Assembly: GCA_903867585.1 (NCBI GenBank)
Contig: CAIPRZ010000012.1
Span: 1-27,991, forward strand
Source of the DNA: an uncultured Chlamydiae bacterium
Lineage (GTDB): Bacteria; Chlamydiota; Chlamydiia; Chlamydiales; Rhabdochlamydiaceae
DNA: 27,991 nucleotides
Direction: 5' to 3'
The position numbers were made by a program, and so were the translations under genes. This document shows, piece by piece, positions 1 through 8,396 of the stretch. The notes beneath the pieces were generated by a model. It did not search any database. It had not been told where the DNA came from and saw nothing but the letters and a program-made list of their open reading frames with translations. How positions within the stretch are numbered: position 1 is the stretch's first letter; every line of letters begins with the position of its first letter.

Positions 1-129
1 AATAATAGGTGTTTCAATAATGGGATGGGCTGTTTTTAGCAGCCAAAAAGCTTTAGCCCAACCTAAAAACTTTTTTGTTTCAGGTGTATAATAGATAACA
101 ATTTTATAAGATTGATAGGCTTCAAACAT
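1..129 (-). CDS. Partial unknown protein, N-terminal 43 residues
   Basis: An open frame starts with ATG (CAT at 127-129) and stays open to the window edge, giving 43 residues that begin MFEAYQSYKIVIYYTPE. The ATG lies inside the end of the upstream glycosyltransferase gene, an 8-base overlap of the form ATGTTTGA, which is typical of translational coupling. The visible piece is mixed hydrophobic and aromatic, with no signal peptide or motif that I recognise. Its position directly behind a glycosyltransferase suggests a role in the same glycan pathway, but that is inference from context only. The C-terminal part lies outside the window. Confidence 0.6.
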   Translation of the reverse strand, partial: MFEAYQSYKIVIYYTPETKKFLGWAKAFWLLKTAHPIIETPII

Positions 130-1651
130 ATTCATTTTCCTTTTTAAAAGAATTAGCCATGGCCTCTAGAGCCTGATAACGGGTTAAGAGCAGGGATTTA
201 GAAGATCCATAGAAATGGATGATAGAACATTCCTCAAGAGTTAGTTTTGGATCTAAAAATTTTATAGGAGAATCTAAAGGGGCTAAATGCTTATACGGAT
301 TTTTTTTCCAAGAGACTAAGGCATTAAATTTTGGATCAAGTGATTGGATTTTATCAAAGTGGCCATAGAGCTCGAAGGACAAAATATCTTGATCACCGAC
401 AAGCTGACTAAGATCAAAGTTTTTAATACCTTTTATCCAGATGTCAATAAGAGGGGAGTCTTTTCTAAAGGCAAAGACGCCAGAATTAAATATGGTGAGG
501 TCATGAAAAGATAAATCGTGGCAGGAAAAGTCTATTGTATATTCTGGACAAATACGAAGCCATTTATGAGAGGGAATAGATAATATTTCATCAATAGGTC
601 CCCGAATAAGGCAGTCAAGATCGATCCATAAATTAATATCAAAGGGGGCAAGGCTGCAAGCTAAGGGTTTTTTAAACCATTCATTTCTTACATGCGGTTG
701 ATAGGGGTCATCGGGATTATTGAAAAGGCTGTCTTCAATTTCAATAACCTGCCCCCTTTTTTCACAAAAAGATCTTCCGATCGCGGACATACCAAAATCA
801 AAAAAAACAATCGGTAGGGAGCAATTAAGCCGTAAATTTAAATAAAAAAAAGGGAGTAAGTATTCGATTTTGGCATTAAGCCCGACAATAATCCCTTTAG
901 TCGAAAGGATAGGAGAAAAATCTTTTAAAGAAGCCATTTTCTCTAAAAAAATATATTCATTAAGAAGATCTGCTTTTAAATAAGCGACGTTATGGAAAAT
1001 CTTAACTTTTTTCTTATCGGAGAATTCATCGTGATGGGTTATAAAATTATAGATCTTATCCAATATACCTACTTTTTTAGGATGATCCATAAGAATAAGT
1101 CCTAAAATATCTTGATCACCATTATATTTTTTAGAAAATTTATGGCAGCCATCGATCCATAAATCGATAAAAGGGCTATCTTTTTCAAAAAGCATAACCC
1201 CTGAATTATATAAAAGATAATGGGGATGTTCTTCCATCATTTTAAGCCAGCCTAGGGTTATTTTTCCCTCCATTCTTAGCGCTAACCAATGTTCTTTATC
1301 GATTTTAGAAAAAATATCATCAAAAGGCCCTACAATTTTACAATCAAGATCTAGCCATAAATTGAGATCAAAAGGGGCTTTTTTACAAGCCAGCGGTTTT
1401 TTAAACCACATGGTTTTAATGGTGTTTTTAGCTGAAACTTCCTCAGATGACCAAAGACTTTCTTCTATGGGAATGACCTGACCTCTTTTCTCACAAAAAC
1501 TTTTTCCCATAACTGTCATTCCGAAATCAAAAAAAACTATGGGAAGTGAGGTGTTAAGCCTCAAATTTAAATAAAAATAGGGCAGTAGGTATTCGATTTT
1601 TTTATCAGCCCCTACAATAATTCCACAGGTTTTAACTTTTATTGGATCCAT
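122..1651 (-). CDS. Tandem-duplicated GT8-like glycosyltransferase (509 aa)
   Basis: The protein consists of two copies of one domain, about residues 6-245 and 251-500, offset by about 243 residues. Each copy has the order IIVG..KIEYLLP, LPIVFFDFGM, SFCEKRGQVI, WFKKPLAC, a DLD metal-binding motif (D101/D103 and D344/D346), NSGV and GDQD (178-181 and 419-422). This resembles GT-A-fold family 8 enzymes, which transfer a sugar from a nucleotide-sugar using Mn2+ held by DxD and a later histidine. The second copy ends with HFYGSSK (H479, G482, K485), like the GT8 HxxGxxK motif. The first has H220-NVAYLK with the glycine lost, so it may be weaker, regulatory or altered in specificity. There is no signal peptide, so it is probably cytosolic. 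No clear Shine-Dalgarno precedes the ATG. The donor and acceptor cannot be read from the sequence; the GT8 assignment is by motif only. Confidence 0.7.
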   Translation of the reverse strand: MDPIKVKTCGIIVGADKKIEYLLPYFYLNLRLNTSLPIVFFDFGMTVMGKSFCEKRGQVIPIEESLWSSEEVSAKNTIKTMWFKKPLACKKAPFDLNLWLDLDCKIVGPFDDIFSKIDKEHWLALRMEGKITLGWLKMMEEHPHYLLYNSGVMLFEKDSPFIDLWIDGCHKFSKKYNGDQDILGLILMDHPKKVGILDKIYNFITHHDEFSDKKKVKIFHNVAYLKADLLNEYIFLEKMASLKDFSPILSTKGIIVGLNAKIEYLLPFFYLNLRLNCSLPIVFFDFGMSAIGRSFCEKRGQVIEIEDSLFNNPDDPYQPHVRNEWFKKPLACSLAPFDINLWIDLDCLIRGPIDEILSIPSHKWLRICPEYTIDFSCHDLSFHDLTIFNSGVFAFRKDSPLIDIWIKGIKNFDLSQLVGDQDILSFELYGHFDKIQSLDPKFNALVSWKKNPYKHLAPLDSPIKFLDPKLTLEECSIIHFYGSSKSLLLTRYQALEAMANSFKKENEYV

Positions 1652-1734
1652 TTTTTTAACTTATATTAAAGGTTAAAAAAAAATCCACTCGTCAAACTTA
1701 CCCCTCTTTGCTATAAGGAAAAAAAACACTGAAT

Positions 1735-2952
1735 ATGCCTATGGAAAGTTCTGATCTAAAACCAAAGATTATTGTTTTATCTTCACGCGGTGGAGGAGGA
1801 CATATAGCAGCTTCTGAAGCCATAAGGGAGATTCTAAAATCTGATTATGAGGTTGAAGTTTTTAATGCGCTTTCTGATATTTTTGGAAAAGTTGATCTAA
1901 TTAGCCGCTTTTTTAAAGCTAAATTTACAGCAGAAGATTGCTATAATTTTTTTCTAAAAAAACGCCTTTTTTTCATGTGTAATTTTTATGCCATCGCTGG
2001 AAAGTGCTATATGGCTTTAAATAAGTCGATTTTAAAAAAAGGGGCAAAATCTTTTTTTATAAAACATAAACCTATAATGGTCGTATCTGTGATCCCTTTT
2101 TTCAATCGGGCGTTATTTGATGCTTGTCAAGATTTAGCAATCCCTTTTTGGATCATACCGACGGATGTAGAACTAAAAGCTTTTTTATTTGGCCTTAAAA
2201 ACAAAAAAAACACCTTTAATCAATTTAAGCTGGGTCTTGCTTATGAGCCTCAAATTTCTCAGGCGCTTAATTGGGGACTATGCTCTTCAAAAATTGTAAA
2301 ATTGGGTTTTCCTGTAAAAAGTGCCTGCGTAAAAACCTATTCATCTAAAGAGGTTAATCAACTTAAAAAACTTCTTTTTATAAGTAAAAAATCTAAAGTT
2401 ATTACTCTCACTGTAGGAGCCACTGGTACCTCGCTATTTTATAAATTAACCAAAGTTTTACTAAAGTTTGAGCTTAGTAATTTAGAATTTAACTGCTGCG
2501 CGGGTAAAGATCTAAAATCTTTTAATAAAGTTAAAGATCTGCTTGATGCAATCGCTGTCAGAGAAAACGATTTAGGGGATAGGATTATTTATCAATTAGC
2601 CTCAGGAAGTAGACTTCATTTATGGCAATTTACCTCTTCTCTTCCAGAGATTATGGTAGTCAGTGATCTTATTATTTCTAAAACCGGAAGTTTATCGGTG
2701 AGTGAAGCCCTTCATTTAAATAAATATCTTCTTTTAGATCATACCATTAATTCCTCTTCCCGTTTTATGTATTGGGAGAGAGCGAATGTCCCTTTTGTCA
2801 AATCGATCAATCAAGGGGAGGCTTTTTATTCTCAAAAAGATCTTATTCAGAAACTTGAAAACTATTTGAACACCCCTAAGGAGTGTTCAAAAGAAGTTTT
2901 TTTGAATATTCATCAGACTCTGCTTTCGGCTGTAAAAGAAGAGGTTGAGTAA
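1735..2952 (+). CDS. MGDG-synthase/MurG-like glycosyltransferase (GT28 family)
   Basis: This 405-residue protein begins with a beta-strand and then SSRGGGGHIAASEAI (H23), the N-terminal signature of the MGDG synthase / processive diacylglycerol glucosyltransferase branch of GT28. The second GT-B domain carries SDLIISKTGSLSVSEAL near residues 308-325, where the family usually has KPGG..xxEA and binds the nucleotide-sugar. Family members move galactose or glucose onto diacylglycerol, or GlcNAc onto lipid intermediates, at the inner face of the membrane. A glycolipid-forming role is therefore likely, but the substrate is unknown. Canonical murG genes sit in cell-wall clusters and this one does not. 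The first ATG is used here; a second in-frame ATG lies two codons on, and the AAGGA at 1715-1719 is rather far upstream. Its 3' end overlaps the M16 protease gene on the other strand by 77 bases. Confidence 0.75.
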   Translation: MPMESSDLKPKIIVLSSRGGGGHIAASEAIREILKSDYEVEVFNALSDIFGKVDLISRFFKAKFTAEDCYNFFLKKRLFFMCNFYAIAGKCYMALNKSILKKGAKSFFIKHKPIMVVSVIPFFNRALFDACQDLAIPFWIIPTDVELKAFLFGLKNKKNTFNQFKLGLAYEPQISQALNWGLCSSKIVKLGFPVKSACVKTYSSKEVNQLKKLLFISKKSKVITLTVGATGTSLFYKLTKVLLKFELSNLEFNCCAGKDLKSFNKVKDLLDAIAVRENDLGDRIIYQLASGSRLHLWQFTSSLPEIMVVSDLIISKTGSLSVSEALHLNKYLLLDHTINSSSRFMYWERANVPFVKSINQGEAFYSQKDLIQKLENYLNTPKECSKEVFLNIHQTLLSAVKEEVE

Positions 2953-5785
2953 ATTGGCCTTGGGATTGAATCCCTTCAAGTGTTGACACTGAATAAATAA
3001 GCTTGCGATTTTGAGGAAGTTTACCCTCCATTAAAAAAGCTACCCTCTTAGGATTACTTCTTGGAAGGGTCTTAAAAGCAAATTCTTTAAGCTCATCATA
3101 CGTTGTATTCTGGCACGCTTTAATAAGTTTTTCATCCCATGTAAAGTCCCCATCACGGTTTGTGATGAGGTATAAATCATGCATCGCTAAGGTGGATAAA
3201 TTTTCTTTTCTTGCCGAGAGTTCAGCAATCAGGGAATTTTTTACCGACTCAAACTGTTTTTGGCTATATTTTGTCTCAAAATTATTCACAAATTCTTCGA
3301 TAAATAGCTCAAAACGATAGAGAAGTTCAAGAGCGCCATGAGAATTAGACTGCACCCCAAAAATATAAAACTGCTGCTGGGCTATTTCTTTATCAAAAGC
3401 TTTAGCTATATAGCCTGTATGTTGTTTGGTTCTTAGGGTATCAAAAAACTGCTCTGATAATAGGGGCATTAATAAAGCTGTTCTTGCTCGGGTCGCTTCA
3501 GATGTTTTTTCTTGGGAGATGGCTAGTATTAAACTTGATCCTTGAACTTCTAGGTTCTTTTTGTAGATAAAAGGCCCTTTATGGTCATCAAGCTCAAGAA
3601 CTTTTTGAATGCGTGCTTGGGCAACAGGTTTTAAAGAACTCAAAGTTTTAAGTTCTTGGTGTATGGAATTAGCTAAAGTTTTTGAGGCGTTACCAATAAT
3701 CAGACCCTCAATTTTAAAAGATTCAGAAAGGTTTTTTGCAAGCTTGCTAAAACGTTCGTAATCCCAATTTTTTAGAGCCTGATTAACATCGTAGGGCAAT
3801 GATCCTGTAGAATCAAAAAGGGCGTTAAAACGGATAAGACCCTGTCTGAATCCAAGTTCTTTTGAGGTATTAGATAAGCTATCTTTGCAAAGTTGCTTAA
3901 TCAGATCGAAATCTTCTTTGCTTATAGAAAAAGAACTAAGATTTTCAGTCATCTTAGTAAAGAGGGTTTCTGTTTTATCATTAAATCCTTCAAGACTTAA
4001 ATACAAAAAGCCATCTTGAGCATATAACCGACCTCTAAGACCACAATAGGCAGCTGCATCGAGATCAAACATCAGCTTTTTATTAAATCCACCCACAAAT
4101 AGGGATAAGAAAGCAGCAAGATCCTCTTTGACCATTGGGAAAGCTGGGGTCATTTTGAGCTTAATGGAACATTCAGGAAGACCGTAGAGATTTGTTGGTT
4201 TATAATAGAGATTTAAATTTTCACTCTGATCTAGCGTTTCGTAAAATGGGCTCTGCTCTGACTGAAAGGTTAAATAAAATTGAGTAGGGGCGTAGGGGTT
4301 TGTTTCAATAGGATTGAAACAAAGGCTTTTTTCTACTTCATTAAATGTATAAAGATCTTCTGAGCTCCAGGGTTTTATGCTGTAGCTGGCGCCGGTCCAA
4401 GGTTCTTTTTGATCAAATTGACCTTGATTATCCATAAGAACATAAAGGGCCGATTCTGGTTTTAAAACAGCTACAAGTTTAACAAATTTATCCGGATCAA
4501 AAGCGCTTGGGATTTGTCCATGAGAAGGAAAGTTTGCAAGAGGTTGATCGATTAAATCAGCGGCAAGATCTGTTACTTCTGAAAAGACATCTTGTCTATC
4601 TTGATAGATGTATTTTGTTTTAATAATACTTTTCCACTGATCGTAAATGGCAAGAAGCTGCTTATTAGAAGAGAGATATTTCAGATAATTAAAACAGATT
4701 TGAATGATCTCTTGTTTATTTTCTAGACCACTTGCTGTTAGATCCATATCAAGAGAAATTAACCCTTGAGTATGACTGAAGTCATCTTTAGAGGCGCTAA
4801 ATTGATTGGTATAGCCTTTTGATTTAAGAAGCTCAGCTAGTTGTCCCGGAGCTTCGCTCGATAAAAGATAACAGAGAAAATCAGCCGTTCTTGAATCAAA
4901 ATCGGTAACATAAGTGGAACCAAGTTCCCAAATAAGGGATAGACTTTTAGTTTCTTTAAGAGGGCAAATTTTAAGCAGGGCCCCTTTTTGAGCAGTAGAT
5001 AAAATAGAGGTTTGCGGAAGTGTTCTTTGAAATTTAGAAACAGGAACTTTATTAAATTTAGCTTTAACAGAAGCTACAAGAGTATCAAGTGGCGCTTTAT
5101 CCATAATGACAAGATGCATCCTGTCTGAAGAATAATATTTTTCATAAAACTCTTTCATAACAGCTGTTGGGATGTCTGAAAGGGTTTCAGCATTACCTGT
5201 TGAAAAGGCATGAACTGGATGATCTTTATTAGCTGTGTCTTTAAAAACTTGATAAATACGTGAGCCATCATTTTCAACGTTTTTTGCATGCTCTTGATCG
5301 ACATTATGAAGCTCTCTAGATAAAGAGCTCATTGAAAAAAGGGGATCAATAAAAAAATGAGAAAAGCGGTCAAGGGCCCCTTCAAAATCGGTGGGGTTTA
5401 TGGAAAAGCTGTATACAGTCTTGTCGGAGGCTGTATAGGCATTCATAGCACCACCATGAGACTGGATAAAGCTTGAATACTCCGCTTCGTCTGGATAGGC
5501 TTTTGTTCCCATAAAAAGCATGTGTTCTAGAAAATGGGCCATACCTGGATATTCTACCGGATCATCCCATGATCCTGCAGCTACAGCAAGAGCTGCTCCG
5601 GATTCTTTCAGCAATGGATCGGAAATGATATAGGCTTCAAGACCGTTATCTAACTTAATTTTTGCAGATCTTATAGCTTTAAAGCTGGGTGTTAATATCT
5701 CTGTAGAATTGGTGTCTTTAATAAATTGAATGCTGTAGGCAGGAATTGATAGGGTCAAAACTGAGGCTAAAAACAACCGGTACAT
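2876..5785 (-). CDS. ptr: M16-family zinc metalloprotease (insulinase/pitrilysin type)
   Basis: This is a 969-residue protease of the insulinase/pitrilysin kind. It carries the inverted zinc motif HFLEH (H84, E87, H88), followed by RELHNVDQEH, in which E158 and E165 match the distal zinc-ligand region of pitrilysin and insulysin. Length and layout (active N-terminal half, inactive C-terminal half) fit full-size M16A enzymes. The start MYRLFLASVLTLSIPAYS looks like a signal peptide, so the enzyme is probably periplasmic and degrades small peptides. An AGGA ribosome site lies about 7 bases before the ATG. It is the last gene of the long minus-strand run, 40 bases after plsB. In C. trachomatis the homologue (CT806) likewise adjoins plsB (CT807), as I recall. 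The stop codon TAG lies within the plus-strand GT28 gene. Confidence 0.9.
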   Translation of the reverse strand: MYRLFLASVLTLSIPAYSIQFIKDTNSTEILTPSFKAIRSAKIKLDNGLEAYIISDPLLKESGAALAVAAGSWDDPVEYPGMAHFLEHMLFMGTKAYPDEAEYSSFIQSHGGAMNAYTASDKTVYSFSINPTDFEGALDRFSHFFIDPLFSMSSLSRELHNVDQEHAKNVENDGSRIYQVFKDTANKDHPVHAFSTGNAETLSDIPTAVMKEFYEKYYSSDRMHLVIMDKAPLDTLVASVKAKFNKVPVSKFQRTLPQTSILSTAQKGALLKICPLKETKSLSLIWELGSTYVTDFDSRTADFLCYLLSSEAPGQLAELLKSKGYTNQFSASKDDFSHTQGLISLDMDLTASGLENKQEIIQICFNYLKYLSSNKQLLAIYDQWKSIIKTKYIYQDRQDVFSEVTDLAADLIDQPLANFPSHGQIPSAFDPDKFVKLVAVLKPESALYVLMDNQGQFDQKEPWTGASYSIKPWSSEDLYTFNEVEKSLCFNPIETNPYAPTQFYLTFQSEQSPFYETLDQSENLNLYYKPTNLYGLPECSIKLKMTPAFPMVKEDLAAFLSLFVGGFNKKLMFDLDAAAYCGLRGRLYAQDGFLYLSLEGFNDKTETLFTKMTENLSSFSISKEDFDLIKQLCKDSLSNTSKELGFRQGLIRFNALFDSTGSLPYDVNQALKNWDYERFSKLAKNLSESFKIEGLIIGNASKTLANSIHQELKTLSSLKPVAQARIQKVLELDDHKGPFIYKKNLEVQGSSLILAISQEKTSEATRARTALLMPLLSEQFFDTLRTKQHTGYIAKAFDKEIAQQQFYIFGVQSNSHGALELLYRFELFIEEFVNNFETKYSQKQFESVKNSLIAELSARKENLSTLAMHDLYLITNRDGDFTWDEKLIKACQNTTYDELKEFAFKTLPRSNPKRVAFLMEGKLPQNRKLIYSVSTLEGIQSQGQFTQPLLLQPKAESDEYSKKLLLNTP

Positions 5786-5825
5786 AAAAGATCCTAGAAG
5801 TTAAATATAAAAAGGACAAAAACGC

Positions 5826-6809
5826 TTATTTAAGGGTTCTGTAGTGCCTAGATACTTCTTCAGTAAGATCTTTGGCGCGCTCTTGTCTTATACTATGTTT
5901 ATCGCTCATATGAGCGTATTTTTCTAGATCTATTGCACCACCAAAATAAAAACCAATTTTTGTTTTATGGCAGTGTCTGTCTTCTCCAAGGTCGATTTGG
6001 ATAGAATCAGGTGGGGGTAAAAGATTATAGGTAGAAAGAGCTAAGGTATGAAAATGGGTGGGAGTGCCTGCCCTTTTAGCCATTAGGATAAACATTTCGA
6101 TACTTTGAGGATCAAAAGGGGCTACTTGAATATTTCCTGATTCATCCTTACGGTCTCTTCCGCCGCTTGGGGCCACATAGATAATTTTGCCTCCCTCTTT
6201 TAATAAAGCTCCCATTTGTTCCATGGTTTTTTTATTATGAAGTTGCTTTTGAAGCTTTAATTCAGGAGGTATGTCGATGTAGCGTTTAGAATAAATGCAT
6301 AAAAGATATCGACCTTTTGAAAAAGGGACTGCCAAGGGATCTGTTATAACCCGTTCGCCGGCTACAAAGATCATTTTTTTTGCCATTTCAGGAAAAGAAT
6401 CTTGTAGAGCTAAGCTGATTAATTGGGGGTCAGCTTCTGTTTGGTGGTTAGCCAATAAAATCACATTGTGACCTTTCATCAATTGATGATTAATAGTTTC
6501 AAGGTTCTGTTTGCCCTCTAAAACTATGGGTTTATCCACCAGTATTTCCATAAAATCAAGGCCAAACTGGTAATAATCAATCGGAGAAAATAAAGCCTGA
6601 TGATAAGGATCAAAGCTAGAAGGAGATTTAAGCTCGTCGGTTAAATGAGTGATCAGATCTTTAAAGTTTTTGCGAATATAAGCTTCATCATACCCATTTT
6701 CCAAACCTGCTTTTTTGAAATTATGGTAGAAGTTTTTAACAAGCAAAGCTTGCTTCTTATCCAAAGGGACAGAAGCAAGATAGTGATCAAAGTTCAATTC
6801 TTTTTCCAT
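5826..6809 (-). CDS. plsB: Glycerol-3-phosphate acyltransferase, soluble plant/chlamydial type
   Basis: This enzyme should transfer an acyl chain from acyl-ACP to sn-glycerol-3-phosphate, the first committed step of phospholipid synthesis. In 327 residues it shows NHQTEAD, the H(x4)D catalytic motif (H122, D127), then a FVAGERV segment and YVAPSGGRDR, matching the substrate-binding blocks of the chloroplast (squash) enzyme rather than the large membrane PlsB of E. coli. An N-terminal helical region precedes the catalytic domain, as in the plant enzyme, and no membrane helix is evident. The start ATG lies 23 bases inside the end of the RNase E/G gene, so translation is probably coupled. plsX lies two genes upstream in the same run. 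Confidence 0.9.
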   Translation of the reverse strand: MEKELNFDHYLASVPLDKKQALLVKNFYHNFKKAGLENGYDEAYIRKNFKDLITHLTDELKSPSSFDPYHQALFSPIDYYQFGLDFMEILVDKPIVLEGKQNLETINHQLMKGHNVILLANHQTEADPQLISLALQDSFPEMAKKMIFVAGERVITDPLAVPFSKGRYLLCIYSKRYIDIPPELKLQKQLHNKKTMEQMGALLKEGGKIIYVAPSGGRDRKDESGNIQVAPFDPQSIEMFILMAKRAGTPTHFHTLALSTYNLLPPPDSIQIDLGEDRHCHKTKIGFYFGGAIDLEKYAHMSDKHSIRQERAKDLTEEVSRHYRTLK

Positions 6810-8313
6810 TGGTGGTCGAGTAAAAATGAAAATCGTTTAAATGCAAGGCATCAGATTTAGAAAATTTAAGATCAGCATTATTTTTTTCTGCGATTTTTTT
6901 ATAAAATTCTTTGTCTTGATGATTTAAATAGTGATCCATTTCTGAATGAGTCAGAAGTTCTAGGGCAAAATGCTCTTTATGATTAATGAGATACCGTAAG
7001 GTTCTTTCGATTTCAATCGATAAGCTCTCAAAACTTTTAATCGATCCATGTCCTGTGCAATAAGGGCAAGCGGTATTGATTGTTTGAGCCAGTGACTCCC
7101 GGTAACGTTGACGAGTCATTTCGACAAGACCAAATTCACTCATGCCTAAGATTGTGCACTTAGCACTATCATCTTTCATAGCTTCTTTAAGACGATCTAG
7201 CACTCTTCGTTGGCTTTTACGCGATCTCATATCGATAAAATCACACACAATAAGTCCGCCAACATTGCGGATTTTAATTTGCCTTGCTATTTCATCAGCA
7301 GCTTCTAAGTTGATTTGAACTAAAGCTTCTTCTAAATCTTTAGAACCGTCTTTAGAGGAAGATCTGCCAGAGTTAACATCGATGGTGTGCATGGCTTCAG
7401 TTTTATCAAAAAACAGATAGCCGCCAGAAGGGAGCCAAATTTTTCTTTTGAGCGCCCGATCGATCTCTTTTTCTACACCAAAACGTTCAAAAATAGGCAT
7501 TTTATCGCGATAAAATTCAATTTTTAACGGGCTTGAAGGAGCGTATTTGGCGTGAAGGGCTTTTGCTGTTTTAAATACAGCATAATCATCAATAAGGATC
7601 CGCTCATAATTTTTATCTACCGCTTTTAAAACAGCCCGTTTTAAAAGATCCATTTCTTCATGGAGACAGACAGGACGATTGGATTTTTGATATTTTTCTA
7701 AAACTTGTTTGAAAGTGTGATAAAGTTCCATCGCTTCATGAGTCAATTCTTCAGGGGTTGCTGTGGAGGAAGCTGTTCTGCAGATAAAACCCATCTCGTT
7801 TGGTAAATCTAACGATTTCAAAAGCTTTTTAAGCTTATCTCGAGTGGCAGAATCCTCAATTTTACGAGAAACACCTCTGTGAGGGGTGTTAGGAAGTAAA
7901 ACGAGGTATCTACCAGCGATGGAAACATTAGAGGTTAATCTAGCCCCTTTAGTTCCTATCGATTCTTTAACAACCTGGACAAGGACTGGCTGATCGATTT
8001 TTAAGATTTTAGTGATATCTTCAACCTGTTTTTTAGGCTGAGCTTTCATATCCATTTCCACATCATACATTTCTTGAAATTTCTGAGAATTTTCTAAGAT
8101 ATCAGAGATGTGGATAAAGCCATTTTCAGATTCATTGATGTTAATAAAGGCTGATTGGATGTTGTGCAAAATGCTTGTCACTTTGCCGCGATAGATATTG
8201 CCTGTTATTTGTCTTGAGGACTTTCTTTCATAAACTAAATCCTGTAAAACGCCACCACGGAGGTAGGCTAAACGGGTTTGTTTTGGTTCAATATTAAGTA
8301 AAATTTCTTGCAT
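6787..8313 (-). CDS. rng: Ribonuclease E/G family endoribonuclease
   Basis: At 508 residues this has the size of RNase G (CafA) and lacks the long C-terminal degradosome scaffold of E. coli RNase E. An S1 RNA-binding domain spans about residues 36-125 (GNIYRGKV... GFIHISDIL). The catalytic region has TIDVNSG (D312) and VCDFIDM (358-362), supplying the metal-binding aspartates. CPYC (C416/C419) is the zinc-link cysteine pair that joins subunits in this family. The enzyme should cut single-stranded A/U-rich RNA, with roles in rRNA processing and mRNA decay. An 83-base gap separates it from plsX, and its end overlaps plsB. The same run carries poly(A) polymerase, another RNA-decay factor. The homologue beside plsB in C. 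trachomatis is CT808 (cafA), from memory. Confidence 0.92.
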   Translation of the reverse strand: MQEILLNIEPKQTRLAYLRGGVLQDLVYERKSSRQITGNIYRGKVTSILHNIQSAFININESENGFIHISDILENSQKFQEMYDVEMDMKAQPKKQVEDITKILKIDQPVLVQVVKESIGTKGARLTSNVSIAGRYLVLLPNTPHRGVSRKIEDSATRDKLKKLLKSLDLPNEMGFICRTASSTATPEELTHEAMELYHTFKQVLEKYQKSNRPVCLHEEMDLLKRAVLKAVDKNYERILIDDYAVFKTAKALHAKYAPSSPLKIEFYRDKMPIFERFGVEKEIDRALKRKIWLPSGGYLFFDKTEAMHTIDVNSGRSSSKDGSKDLEEALVQINLEAADEIARQIKIRNVGGLIVCDFIDMRSRKSQRRVLDRLKEAMKDDSAKCTILGMSEFGLVEMTRQRYRESLAQTINTACPYCTGHGSIKSFESLSIEIERTLRYLINHKEHFALELLTHSEMDHYLNHQDKEFYKKIAEKNNADLKFSKSDALHLNDFHFYSTTNGKRIEL

Positions 8314-8396
8314 GGTCTAACAAAGGGTTACATGTCACCACAAAAGGGGCCGAAAAGGGCCATCGATGAGTGGATTCATAAAATTAGTATACTAGG

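Noticed and set aside
1660..1720. Divergent promoters for the two glycosyltransferase genes (TATAAG at 1712; TTGACG on the minus strand)
   Set aside because: The spacings do not fit (about 20 bases on the minus strand; a very short leader on the plus strand), so no confident promoter could be placed.
2868..2903. Hairpin followed by seven T as a plus-strand terminator
   Set aside because: It lies about 50-65 bases before the end of the GT28 coding frame, the stem has a mismatch, and the T-run is 8 bases from the stem.
6645..6860. Plus-strand open frame of 71 codons across the plsB/RNase E/G junction
   Set aside because: It is antisense to two well-identified genes and shows no ribosome site or family motif.
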